Shown piece by piece: positions 16,410 to 24,822 of a stretch of 64,000 bases of DNA. The notes beneath the pieces were generated by a model that was given only the letters and a program-made list of their open reading frames with translations, made no database searches and was not told the origin of the DNA. Position numbers and translations under genes: made by a program. This DNA is from Anaerolineaceae bacterium. Lineage in GTDB: Bacteria > Chloroflexota > Anaerolineae > Anaerolineales > Anaerolineaceae. Positions within the stretch are counted from its first letter, which is position 1. Each line of letters begins with the position of its first letter. The DNA is taken from positions 1-64,000 of the forward strand of contig JAFGLU010000047.1 in assembly GCA_016927865.1 (NCBI GenBank), in the 5' to 3' direction.

Positions 16410-18053
16410 ATGATTAAAATGTCGGCAGCACACCGGTTTTTATCTATCTTCGTGTTATTGATCACCCTGACCGGCTGCGCCCCACGCGCCCAGAGCATGC
16501 CACTATACAGTTCGGGAACGGAAGGAACCAACTCATCGGAAGAAACAACTCGCGCCTCAAATTGGAACGAGGCCACCCACGGCAATGCCTCCGAACCTGA
16601 TTATGCCACTGTTTTTCCCCAGGATTCTGTTAACCGCATTGATATCACCCTGACAGAGGAAGCCTGGACGGCCCTACAAACCGAGATGGAAGAGCAATTC
16701 GGCGAATTCGGCACAGGCAACCGCCAGGGGGACTTCAACAACCGCCAACCCGGGCAGAACCCGCCCGAAGGCTGGGAACCCCCGACAGGCCAACAGCCGC
16801 CGACCGGGGACCAGCAGCCCCAAGAGGGGAATCCGCGCGGGCAGATGCCCGAAGGCCAGGCCACTCGTCAGGCCCCTGGGAACTTTCCTCAGGGTGGGAT
16901 GCCAGGAGGCGGCATGGGCCGTATGGATCTAGGCGAAACCACCTACGTAGAAAGCACAATCGCCTTTAACAGTGAGACCTGGGAAAACGTAGGCTTCCGC
17001 TACAGCGGCAATTCCACACTACGAACATCTTGGAGCAACGGCACACACAAAATCTCATTCCGACTCGACTTCGATGAATTCGAGGGTTCATACCCTTCCA
17101 TCGAAGACCAGCGTTTCTACGGTTTCAAGCAGCTCTCGTTCAAAAGCAACGCCATGGACGACTCTTACCTGCGCGAGAAAGTTGCCGCAGATGTGTTCCG
17201 TGATGCAGGCGTGGTATCTTCTCAGACCGCTTTTTATGAGGTGTATATTGACTACGGCGAAGGCCCGCAGTATTTCGGCCTCTACACCGCTGTAGAAATA
17301 GTCGACGATACCGTCATCGAAACCCAATTTGAGGACGACTCTGGTAACGTTTATAAACCCGAAGGCACGGGCGCTGCTTTCGCCGAAGGCACCTTTAACG
17401 AAGAGTCCTTCGAGAAGCAAACTAACGAGGATGAAGCCGACTGGAGCGACATCCAGGCTGTCTTTGCCGCCCTCCACACTGTCGAGCGAACCTCCGACCC
17501 CGAGGCCTGGCGCGCCGGCCTGGAGTCCGTCTTTGACGTAGACGCCTTCATCCGCTGGTTAGCCGTGGATACCATCATACAAAATTGGGACACCTACGGC
17601 GCTATGGCCCACAACTACTACCTGTACACCGATCCTGCCGACGGCCTGGTCACCTGGATCCCCTGGGACAACAACATGTCCTTCAGCGCCGCCTCCGGAC
17701 CGGGCGGTGGCGATCGAGGCGGCGGGGGTGGGCGTATGGGAAACGTTCGCGAGCTGGACATGGAAACAATTAACGATCAGTGGCCGCTCATCCGCTACCT
17801 GATAGACGACCCAATTTACAATGCCAAATACCAGCAGTACCTCGAGGAAACGATAGAGGACACTTTTGAGCCAGAGAAAATGGCTGCCACCTACCAAAAA
17901 TACCACGACCTGATCGCCCCCTTCGTTGAAAAAGAGGAGCAGGGCTTCACCCAGATCAATTCCATGAAAGCGTTTGAGGCCAGTCTGGACGAACTGACCC
18001 TGCATGCCCAATCCCGCGCGGAGGCTGTAGAGGAGTACCTAGCTGGGCAATAG
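16410..18053 (+). CDS. CotH-type kinase family lipoprotein
   Basis: The 547-aa product starts with a lipoprotein signal (lipobox LTGC, Cys near residue 23), so it is anchored outside the cell. After a Ser/Thr-rich spacer come DSVNRIDITLTEEAWTAL, then a Gln/Pro/Gly-rich low-complexity insert (about 97-175). The CotH core follows: YRGN-like YSGNSTLR, KISFRLDF, KQLSFKSNAMDDSYLREKVAADVF, YFGLYTAVE, VYKPEG and WIPWDNNMSF. CotH proteins are atypical secreted kinases that phosphorylate protein Ser residues; the Asp of WDNN is in the metal-binding position. The insert is unusual and may be a flexible stalk. The gene appears to stand alone. Confidence 0.85.
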   Translation: MIKMSAAHRFLSIFVLLITLTGCAPRAQSMPLYSSGTEGTNSSEETTRASNWNEATHGNASEPDYATVFPQDSVNRIDITLTEEAWTALQTEMEEQFGEFGTGNRQGDFNNRQPGQNPPEGWEPPTGQQPPTGDQQPQEGNPRGQMPEGQATRQAPGNFPQGGMPGGGMGRMDLGETTYVESTIAFNSETWENVGFRYSGNSTLRTSWSNGTHKISFRLDFDEFEGSYPSIEDQRFYGFKQLSFKSNAMDDSYLREKVAADVFRDAGVVSSQTAFYEVYIDYGEGPQYFGLYTAVEIVDDTVIETQFEDDSGNVYKPEGTGAAFAEGTFNEESFEKQTNEDEADWSDIQAVFAALHTVERTSDPEAWRAGLESVFDVDAFIRWLAVDTIIQNWDTYGAMAHNYYLYTDPADGLVTWIPWDNNMSFSAASGPGGGDRGGGGGRMGNVRELDMETINDQWPLIRYLIDDPIYNAKYQQYLEETIEDTFEPEKMAATYQKYHDLIAPFVEKEEQGFTQINSMKAFEASLDELTLHAQSRAEAVEEYLAGQ

Positions 18054-18101
18054 CACAGACACCAATTCCACAAAATTTCCGGTTTGTGGGAGAAAATGCT
18101 A

Positions 18102-18156
18102 AAATTACCTCTGTCCCGGTAAGCCTGTCCTGGCCATGCCCGGGAGGAGGTAATTT
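18102..18156 (+). promoter_or_regulatory. Inverted repeat enclosing the ribosome site of the 153-aa gene
   Basis: AAATTACCTC (18102-18111) pairs perfectly with GAGGTAATTT (18147-18156), and TCCCGG (18114-18119) with CCGGGA (18140-18145). The GGAGG ribosome site (18146-18150) sits in the stem, 9 bases before the ATG. If transcribed from upstream, it would hide the ribosome site. However, a TGCTAAAAT extended -10 (18097-18105) would start transcription near 18112 and remove most of the left arm. The repeat could therefore be an operator instead. Confidence 0.6.
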
Positions 18157-18159
18157 CTT

Positions 18160-18621
18160 ATGTCCATCGATTACGGCGTTCACCCAGTAGACCCCGATCA
18201 TCCAGGCTTTTGCGACTGGCTGTCATCAGAAGGCGTCGAGATTCCCCGTGAAAAAGGCCGCTTTCCAACCCTGGCAGAACTCCTCGAAGTCCTGCAAACC
18301 TTCGCTGACCTCGCTGTAAATATCGATGAAATGGGTGGAACCCTGGTTAGCCTGGGAGAATCCGATCAGCCGGGATTCGCCCTGATGCATGGCGAAATTT
18401 CCGCCGACGGAACCTATCACTTCTCTTTTAGTGGTTCCCAGAATCAGGACCAAACCATGGCCGAGATTCTCAAGAGACTATCTCTCCGCTGCGGCCCTTT
18501 CATTTTGCGAGAACAATTCGGAGCGACTCCCCTACTGATACGACCCGACACCGATTTAGAGTCCGCTTTATTGGATTGGCACCGGCGGTTCAAAGCCAAA
18601 TATCCAGGTTCAATAAGCTAA
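18160..18621 (+). CDS. Hypothetical protein, 153 aa
   Basis: I do not recognise this family. The protein is acidic and probably soluble, with no signal peptide or membrane segment. Recognisable traits are HPGFCDWLSSEGVEIP near the start, a helical middle (LAELLEVLQTFADLAVNIDEM), a beta-rich stretch (GFALMHGEISADGTYHFSFSG) and a C-terminal ALLDWHRRF. The ribosome site GGAGG is good but lies in an inverted repeat. The gene is 18 bp upstream of a GH13 enzyme and is probably co-transcribed with it, so a link to glucan metabolism is possible but unproven. Confidence 0.65.
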   Translation: MSIDYGVHPVDPDHPGFCDWLSSEGVEIPREKGRFPTLAELLEVLQTFADLAVNIDEMGGTLVSLGESDQPGFALMHGEISADGTYHFSFSGSQNQDQTMAEILKRLSLRCGPFILREQFGATPLLIRPDTDLESALLDWHRRFKAKYPGSIS

Positions 18622-18639
18622 ACGACCAACAGAGGGAAA

Positions 18640-20166
18640 ATGAAAACCAGCTACGAGTCGCTTCACAAAAACGAAACCGCGAAATTCGCTGTACGCGAAG
18701 CCGATTGGCGCAACGGCGCCATCGTCTACCAGGTCATTGTCGATCGCTTCGCCCCGTCCCAAGAACTCCCCGCCAAACAACATCTCTACGCTGACCCACG
18801 CAAGCTCAGAAAATGGGACGAGACTCCTGCCCGCGGCTACAGCCTGCCCGAGCACCATGTCTGGACTCACGAGCTGGATTTTTGGGGCGGTGACCTCAAC
18901 AGCCTGCGAAGCAAGCTGAAATACATTATGGAGCTCGGCGCCGACGTGCTCTACCTCAACCCAATCCACAAGGCCTTCACCAACCACAAGTACGATGCCA
19001 CCGATTACATGGAGATCTCCCCAGAGTATGGCACGCGCGACGACCTGACCGCGTTGATCCAGGCGACCCATGAGTCGGGCATGAAAATTGTCCTGGATGG
19101 GGTCTTCAACCACATGGGACGCCAGTCGCCCATCTTCCAAAGCGCTTCAACCGATCGAAAAAGCCTTTATCGCGACTGGTTCTACTTCGGCGACGAGTTC
19201 CCGCGCGGTGTGCGCCTGTGGGCTAATGCGCCTAGCCTTCCCGAGCTGAACTTTGAGAATCTTTCCGTCTGCAATTACATCTATGGAGACCCAAATTCGG
19301 TGGTGCGCAGCTACCTGCGCCAGGGCATCGATGGCTGGCGCCTGGACACGGCCTTTGAACTGGGCTACCAATATCTTGCCGAGTTGACTGCCGCGGCTCA
19401 CGTCGAGCAAGCCGGCTCGTTGGTGGTGGGTGAAATCTGGAATTACCCGCAAGAGTGGTTCCCCGCTCTTGACGCAGTCATGAATTTCACCCTTCGCGAA
19501 ACCCTCCTGCAATTCATCAAGGGCACGCTCTCACCGGCAATGTCCGGGCAATTCATCTCGAAAATAATCGCTGACGCCGGCATCGAGCCGATCCTCAAAT
19601 CCTGGCTCTTGCTTGACAACCACGACCTGCCCCGCGTCACCGCCATTCTACCCGACCCGCTGGATCAGCGCCTGGCCCAGGCTTTGCAGTTCACATTGCC
19701 CGGTTCTCCTAACCTATACTACGGCAGCGAGTTTGGCATGGAAGGTGGTGAAGACCCCGCCAACCGCGCCCCCATGCGCTGGGACCTGCTCACCCTAGAC
19801 AACGCGGTCTTGCAGTGGCACAAGACTCTCATCCAATTGCGCAAGAGACAGCGCGCCTTGCGTATCGGTGATTATCGCGAGGTCCTCTCTAGCAAGCTGC
19901 TAGCCTTTGAGCGCTGCACCGAAAAAACTGCCGAGACCCTGGTAATCGTTGCTAACCCCACCGGAGAGACCGTGCAAGAAAAACTGCTTGTACCCGACTC
20001 GCGCATCATGAACGGTACCCGCATGGTGGACCTTCTGGGCAACCAGCAACCTTTCTTCATCTTCTCCGCCATCCTGGATGTTACCGTGCCACCCAAATCT
20101 GCCCTGGTCTTGCAGCCCCAAACCGGCCCCTTTGACGGCTATACACCCTACAAGCGCATCCTGTGA
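18640..20166 (+). CDS. Alpha-amylase family enzyme (GH13)
   Basis: The 508-aa protein has the four conserved GH13 regions: DGVFNHMG near residue 153, GWRLDTAFE with the nucleophile Asp near 236, VGEIW with the acid/base Glu near 265, and LLDNHD near 329. DRFAPSQ and FWGGDLNSLRSKL in the first part resemble the neopullulanase / cyclomaltodextrinase group. No signal peptide is seen, so action on imported maltodextrins is likely. The typical C-terminal beta domain is present (LVIVANPTGETVQEKL). Exact specificity cannot be read. The stop lies 12 bp from the converging operon on the other strand. Confidence 0.85.
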   Translation: MKTSYESLHKNETAKFAVREADWRNGAIVYQVIVDRFAPSQELPAKQHLYADPRKLRKWDETPARGYSLPEHHVWTHELDFWGGDLNSLRSKLKYIMELGADVLYLNPIHKAFTNHKYDATDYMEISPEYGTRDDLTALIQATHESGMKIVLDGVFNHMGRQSPIFQSASTDRKSLYRDWFYFGDEFPRGVRLWANAPSLPELNFENLSVCNYIYGDPNSVVRSYLRQGIDGWRLDTAFELGYQYLAELTAAAHVEQAGSLVVGEIWNYPQEWFPALDAVMNFTLRETLLQFIKGTLSPAMSGQFISKIIADAGIEPILKSWLLLDNHDLPRVTAILPDPLDQRLAQALQFTLPGSPNLYYGSEFGMEGGEDPANRAPMRWDLLTLDNAVLQWHKTLIQLRKRQRALRIGDYREVLSSKLLAFERCTEKTAETLVIVANPTGETVQEKLLVPDSRIMNGTRMVDLLGNQQPFFIFSAILDVTVPPKSALVLQPQTGPFDGYTPYKRIL

Positions 20167-20178
20167 CTCTGGCTTATA

Positions 20179-20721
20179 TCACCGGTTCACTTCCCAAAGG
20201 ACTCGCTCCAGCATCCACACACCCAAACCAACCAACAATGCCACCACAATAAAGGGCAGCCGCACTTGAAGGTTCTGCCCAACCACGGCTCCCATCAGCC
20301 CTATGCTCACAGCCAGAGCTAACGAGCGCAAATGGTTTTTTTCGATTTCACCCGTTAGCTTTGCGCCGGAATCTGCATCTCTCGGGTGGCGAGTTTCTTC
20401 CAATGCCAGGTCCCACCCAGCCAGCGCGGCGGCAGCCCCCGCCAACATCAACACCGAGTCCGCCTGGGCCAACAGGCCGTAAGCCGCGAGTCCGGTAAAT
20501 GCCACCAGGGCAATCGTCGCCAACCAGACCGAAGCCCAGCGACGGGTAAGAATCATGGCCAGCGCAGAAAGCAATGCCACACCGGTTACGAAAACCAACG
20601 TAGCAAAGCCTCCCGGACTCGCAGAGGCCATTCCTATTGTCAGGCAGGCCGCCGCCGCAATCGGACAGGCCAAGCGCAGCAAGCGGGAAGGTGTCAGATC
20701 CTCACCGCGTTTCACCGTCAT
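20179..20721 (-). CDS. Hypothetical membrane protein, last gene of the MoxR operon
   Basis: The 180-aa protein has about six hydrophobic segments: CPIAAAACLTIGMASA, TLVFVTGVALLSALAMIL, WLATIALVAFTGLAAYGLL, VLMLAGAAAALAGW, and a pair near the C-terminus. A short charged loop separates the two halves. I do not recognise a named family. It overlaps the DUF58 gene by four bases, so it is the final member of the operon running from 24575. It may be a membrane partner of that system. Confidence 0.65.
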   Translation of the reverse strand: MTVKRGEDLTPSRLLRLACPIAAAACLTIGMASASPGGFATLVFVTGVALLSALAMILTRRWASVWLATIALVAFTGLAAYGLLAQADSVLMLAGAAAALAGWDLALEETRHPRDADSGAKLTGEIEKNHLRSLALAVSIGLMGAVVGQNLQVRLPFIVVALLVGLGVWMLERVLWEVNR

Positions 20722-22094
20722 TCCGGCTCCTTCCGCGACTGAAGCCCACCGCGTCGCAAGTGCTCAGGTTTGAGCGCAGCTCGCACCAGTGGGTACAGGG
20801 GCTCACTCACTCGCCAATCGATTACCCCAACCTGCATCTGGGAGATGTCGCGCAGCAGCAGGTTTCGTTCCAAATGCGCCGCGCGAACTGCCAATCCGGT
20901 CTCAGGGCGCCTGCGCCAATCCCGGTATGCCGCCCCATCCGCAGGCTGTTTGACTTGGGCCGGGTCGCCGCCCATAAAGTCGAACGGATCAGGGCTGATC
21001 AGCAACCCCTGGTGTCCCGCAGCGCGCAGCCGCAGGAAAAAAGATCGATCACTGCGCACAAGCGGAGAAATAACAATCAACAACGCCCGGCTGGAGAACA
21101 TCCGCAACGGCAAGTAGTCCGAAAAATCATGAATGCCGCCGCCGCCAACCCGGGTATTGGCCAGGCAGCGCATGATTTTATTGAGCTGCACTTTTCCATA
21201 CCCGGCGAAAACTGGTGCTGCTTCACAGCCGAACACAAGCATGCTCACCCGGTGACCTTGGTGCAAAAATGCCTCTGCCAGGGCGCCCGCAGCAGACGCT
21301 GTGTGTTCAAAAAGGCTATCCTCCTCACCGCTAATCGGATCCACAATGCTCAGGTTGGTTTTCCCCCGCGCATCCACAATCAACCCCACGTCGGCTATCT
21401 CTTCCTGCTCAAATTCCTTAGTGAAAAATTTTCGCGGGTGACGGGCGGTCAACCGCCAATCCAGCCATCGCAGCGGATCGCCAGGGTGATATTCGCGCAC
21501 GCCCCAAAAATCTGTGCCGCTGCCGCCAACTCGAGCCGGGATGGACCCGGGAGCGTGCAGCGTGGAACGGGGGCGCAATGGCAGGCGGCGCATGGCTGGC
21601 TGCTCCGGAAGCACATCTATCTCGCCCGGAGCGGGCAGCAAGTATTCCGTTTCAACGACGCCCAATGGGTCACTCACCCGCGCGTGAACGGTCTTCCAGA
21701 CATAACTACCCCGTTTTTCTCGGAATGAATAGATCAACTGCGCTTCATCTCCTGCGCGCAGGGGTCCTTCCCATTCCAAAGCTCCAGCGCTCACCACCAG
21801 GCCCTCCCCAGGCTCATCACAAAGTGCCACCCGAACAAGGTTAGCCCCCAGGTTGCGCACACGCACCCGCACTTCTATCATAGAGGCGTCCCCGCCGTTC
21901 GTTCGGCTGACGTGTCGTTCGGCCTCCAGTCGCACTAATTCACGCGCCGGGTATTGAAAGATGCCTACACCAAGGTACGCCAGGAACAGAAGCGCCAGCC
22001 AGGCCAGGTCTCCGCTGCGCGCCATCAGGGCCGCAAGGAAAAGGCCAGCCACCAGCAGAGAAACCGTCAGAGTCTTGTTATTCACGGTCCCCAT
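20718..22094 (-). CDS. DUF58 domain-containing protein
   Basis: Two N-terminal membrane helices (LTVSLLVAGLFLAALMA, LAWLALLFLAYLGVGIF) are followed by a beta-sandwich region. The DUF58 signature GTDFWGVREYHPGDPLRWLDWRL is split around the middle, and a VWA-like half (IADVGLIVDARGK) ends the protein. DUF58 proteins pair with MoxR ATPases, probably in metal insertion or assembly of envelope proteins. The open frame reaches 22133, but the ATG at 22094 starts directly before the first helix. It overlaps the upstream MoxR gene by 17 bp. The function within this family is largely uncharacterised. Confidence 0.8.
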   Translation of the reverse strand: MGTVNNKTLTVSLLVAGLFLAALMARSGDLAWLALLFLAYLGVGIFQYPARELVRLEAERHVSRTNGGDASMIEVRVRVRNLGANLVRVALCDEPGEGLVVSAGALEWEGPLRAGDEAQLIYSFREKRGSYVWKTVHARVSDPLGVVETEYLLPAPGEIDVLPEQPAMRRLPLRPRSTLHAPGSIPARVGGSGTDFWGVREYHPGDPLRWLDWRLTARHPRKFFTKEFEQEEIADVGLIVDARGKTNLSIVDPISGEEDSLFEHTASAAGALAEAFLHQGHRVSMLVFGCEAAPVFAGYGKVQLNKIMRCLANTRVGGGGIHDFSDYLPLRMFSSRALLIVISPLVRSDRSFFLRLRAAGHQGLLISPDPFDFMGGDPAQVKQPADGAAYRDWRRRPETGLAVRAAHLERNLLLRDISQMQVGVIDWRVSEPLYPLVRAALKPEHLRRGGLQSRKEPE

Positions 22095-23067
22095 TAAGCA
22101 CAGGCACCGTGACAGCCCGGCTGATCTCATCAATAAGTGTTACTTCGGATTTCTTCGTCCCCCAAAGATTGGGGTCGATAAGTATGCGATGGGCGAAGAC
22201 CGGCTGGATAAACTGCTTGACGTCATCCGGCATGACAAAGTTGCGGCCCTGCAGGGCAGCCCAGGCGCGTGACATCTTAAGCAACGCCAATGACCCGCGC
22301 GGGCTCACTCCCACCACCACCTGGCGGTGATGACGCGATTCATCGGCCAATTGGACGATATAACGGCGCACATCGGGGTCAACATACACCTCTTCCACCG
22401 CTGCACGCATCGCCAGAAAAACTTCTGGTGAGATTACCGGTTGAAGCTGTACCACATCCTGCTTGCGCTCGGCCCGCCGCCGCAGGATTTCATCTTCCTC
22501 CTCCACCTTCGGATAACCGATTGAAAGCCGCACCATGAAACGGTCTAGCTGGGCCTCGGGCAGAGGGAAGGTTCCTTCGTACTCAATCGGGTTCTGGGTG
22601 GCAATGACGACAAACGGCTGCGCAAGGGGCAACGACTCGCCTTCCAGGGTCACCTGGTATTCTTGCATAGCCTCCAGCAGCGCTGACTGAGTCTTGGGCG
22701 AGGCCCGGTTGATCTCGTCAGCCAGCAGCACGTGGGTGAAGATAGGGCCTCTGCGCAGCACAAAGCGATTTTGGTTGCTGTCAAACACATAGCCGCCGGT
22801 GATATCGCCGGGCAACAAATCGGGGGTGAACTGGATACGGCGGAAATCCATGCCCAATGCGGTGGCGAAGCTGTTAGCGATCAACGTCTTAGCCAGACCA
22901 GGGAAGTCTTCCAACAGAATATGCCCGCCTGATGACAAGAAGGCCGCCATCAACATACTCAGTGCGGGCCGTTTTCCCACCACGGCCTTCTCGACTTCAT
23001 CGATCACCTGGCCGCTCAGCGCGGCTACCTGTTCAATGGTTATTGTGGTTTGAGGGTTCAATGTCAT
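22078..23067 (-). CDS. MoxR-family AAA+ ATPase
   Basis: The 329-aa protein is a MoxR-type AAA+ chaperone-like ATPase. The P-loop is DFPGLAKT (residues 54-61), Walker B is LLADEINRA near 113-121, sensor 1 is VIATQNPIEYEGTFPLPEAQLDRF, and the arginine-rich lid follows. MoxR ATPases act with VWA-containing partners, here DUF58 directly downstream. The gene overlaps its upstream neighbour (23033-23707) by 35 bp. This is one of two MoxR-like ATPases in the window; the other (32153-33235) is more divergent. Confidence 0.9.
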   Translation of the reverse strand: MTLNPQTTITIEQVAALSGQVIDEVEKAVVGKRPALSMLMAAFLSSGGHILLEDFPGLAKTLIANSFATALGMDFRRIQFTPDLLPGDITGGYVFDSNQNRFVLRRGPIFTHVLLADEINRASPKTQSALLEAMQEYQVTLEGESLPLAQPFVVIATQNPIEYEGTFPLPEAQLDRFMVRLSIGYPKVEEEDEILRRRAERKQDVVQLQPVISPEVFLAMRAAVEEVYVDPDVRRYIVQLADESRHHRQVVVGVSPRGSLALLKMSRAWAALQGRNFVMPDDVKQFIQPVFAHRILIDPNLWGTKKSEVTLIDEISRAVTVPVLNGDRE

Positions 23068-23707
23068 TTGAATTCTCCAGCATGGTCTCCAAGGTATTTA
23101 GGACAATTTCGATGGACCGGTGGTACTCGGCGGTCTCCTGTCCGGACCACTTACGCCACCATCTGCGCGGCAAATCAGGAAGGGAGCGCAGTTTTTGTAC
23201 AAAGGTAAGCGGAATATCTTTTGTCTGCGGGAGAAGCAGAAAATCATACACTGGGTCAGGAAGTGGAATCTGGCGCTGCCGCAGCGGTTCGAAGACTTCT
23301 GAATAGGTTAATCCTTGCTGGCGGGAGGAAAACAGGGCGACCAGCATTTGGATGAGCTCATTCTTGAGTTGCTGTCGCCACTCAAGATAATTAGCAGCCA
23401 ACGTCATACTGCTCATCCATTTTTCGATGTTCATCACAGCTTCATTTGGCACAGTATCGGCAAGGGCAACGGGCTCTGCCCCACGGACAACCAAGCGGCG
23501 TACAAGCCAGATTACCGCGATTAAGATTAAAAGGCCCCAATAAATGTACTGACTAATGCTCAACACAAAAATGCGTAGGAACAACCAGGCCGCCACCGAG
23601 AGTGGTTTCAGGATGTGTTCAATCACATAGGGCGCAAACACCAGCCCCAAAATGACAAGTACGCACAAAACCAGAATGAAAAGAATGATACGCTGGCGGT
23701 CAGTCAT
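23033..23707 (-). CDS. Hypothetical membrane protein of the MoxR operon
   Basis: The 224-aa protein has two membrane segments (IILFILVLCVLVILGLVFA and QYIYWGLLILIAVIWLV). A basic, helical cytoplasmic part of about 140 residues follows (AANYLEWRQQLKNELIQML, LPRRWWRKW). No named domain is recognised. It overlaps both neighbours (8 bp with the DUF4129 gene, 35 bp with MoxR), which indicates translational coupling. Its size and position suggest a dedicated membrane component of this MoxR system. Confidence 0.65.
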   Translation of the reverse strand: MTDRQRIILFILVLCVLVILGLVFAPYVIEHILKPLSVAAWLFLRIFVLSISQYIYWGLLILIAVIWLVRRLVVRGAEPVALADTVPNEAVMNIEKWMSSMTLAANYLEWRQQLKNELIQMLVALFSSRQQGLTYSEVFEPLRQRQIPLPDPVYDFLLLPQTKDIPLTFVQKLRSLPDLPRRWWRKWSGQETAEYHRSIEIVLNTLETMLENSNDIEPSNHNNH

Positions 23708-24575
23708 TTTCCTTCGCCTCTCGCGTCTCTCGGCTGTGCTGGATAATCGCCTCCAGGCAGGCAGTGGCCTTTAGTTCATCCTCCAACCCCGGCTGCCAGC
23801 GGCTGTAGCGCACAAAGTTGAACAAGCTGGTAAGCTGTTGGACCGGGGCTGCGGGAAAACCCTCTGCAGCCAGCAGCCGCTCAAAGTCGCCGGTGGTCAT
23901 GTACGCCTGTCGCTCAATGCCGTGGTCTTCCTGGAGTGCATTACTCATCTTACGGTAGCATTGCAAAATTACCTCGCGCAGACTCTCCCCTGCCAGCAGC
24001 GCCTGGCGCGCCTTCTCTGCCTCCAGCTCAATCTGCAGTAGGGCCTGGTTGGGTGCCGGTCGGGTCCGAATGATCCATGCAGCCACCAACGCCGCACCCA
24101 CCGCCAGCACAATGCCCACAACCCATTTCAAAGAAGGGGGCGGCTCATCGAGCAGAACCGCTTCGATCACCATCGGAGTAGGGACCGCCTCCTGCCCCAG
24201 TTCCATGACCTCCCCCGTTGGAATCATCAGCACGATCAACGCCAGAACACCAAAAACAGCCAGGCAAGCCGCAATGGAGCGGAGCAAGCGCTTACGCAGA
24301 TCAAACCACGGGGTGCCCCGGATAGCTTGATAAATAGCCCACAGCGCGACCACCACCAGCATGGTCATCAACAAGCTGAAGAAAAAGTCGTTTACCTTGT
24401 AATCACTGTACTGCCCTTCTCCTGACACACCGACTGCGAATAAGCCATTATCCACCCGCGGCAACGGCGCCCCCGGCTCCAACTCCAGCCGTGGCAGAAC
24501 AGCAGCAATCAACGCCAGCACGGCGGTGAAGAGAATGAGGAAAAGGAGAAGTTTTCGTTTGGTTGCAAGGGACAC
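23700..24575 (-). CDS. DUF4129 domain-containing membrane protein
   Basis: The 291-aa protein carries four membrane segments: LLLFLILFTAVLALIAA, FFFSLLMTMLVVVALWAI, SIAACLAVFGVLALIVL and WVVGIVLAVGAALVAAWII. The C-terminal region fits DUF4129 (VILQCYRKMSNALQEDHG, TTGDFERLL, LFNFVRYSRW). DUF4129 proteins are frequent partners of MoxR/DUF58 and of transglutaminase-like proteins in actinobacteria and Chloroflexota. This is the first gene of the five-gene operon that ends at 20179. Confidence 0.75.
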   Translation of the reverse strand: MSLATKRKLLLFLILFTAVLALIAAVLPRLELEPGAPLPRVDNGLFAVGVSGEGQYSDYKVNDFFFSLLMTMLVVVALWAIYQAIRGTPWFDLRKRLLRSIAACLAVFGVLALIVLMIPTGEVMELGQEAVPTPMVIEAVLLDEPPPSLKWVVGIVLAVGAALVAAWIIRTRPAPNQALLQIELEAEKARQALLAGESLREVILQCYRKMSNALQEDHGIERQAYMTTGDFERLLAAEGFPAAPVQQLTSLFNFVRYSRWQPGLEDELKATACLEAIIQHSRETREAKEND

Positions 24576-24614
24576 GGCGAACTATTCATCCACGGGCGAA
24601 TAATTTACTGAATC

Positions 24615-24620
24615 ATTATA
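24615..24620 (-). promoter_or_regulatory. Candidate -10 box of the MoxR operon
   Basis: TATAAT on the minus strand lies 39 bases upstream of the DUF4129 start and gives a leader of about 33 bases. A TTGGAA further upstream is only 14 bp away, so the -35 is doubtful. Confidence 0.45.
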
Positions 24621-24822
24621 CGTGAGTTCCAAACTTCCAATAAATGGAAACACATCCGATTATTGTACAGTATTCAACGCTCCCACTGAACGGCTACACG
24701 CCATTTTCCCGTACCCCGTGATCCTGGCTCGATTCCACAAACAGGCGTATCATCAGTAAGGTCAATACATAACTCCAGAAAAGGTAACTTCTCAGGCCCT
24801 GGTAGAAAAGTAAAACAACCTT

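Noticed and set aside
20637-21728. 363-aa open frame on the plus strand inside the DUF58 gene
   Set aside because: It lies entirely antisense to a well-supported gene, has no domain or ribosome site, and reflects the codon bias of the other strand.
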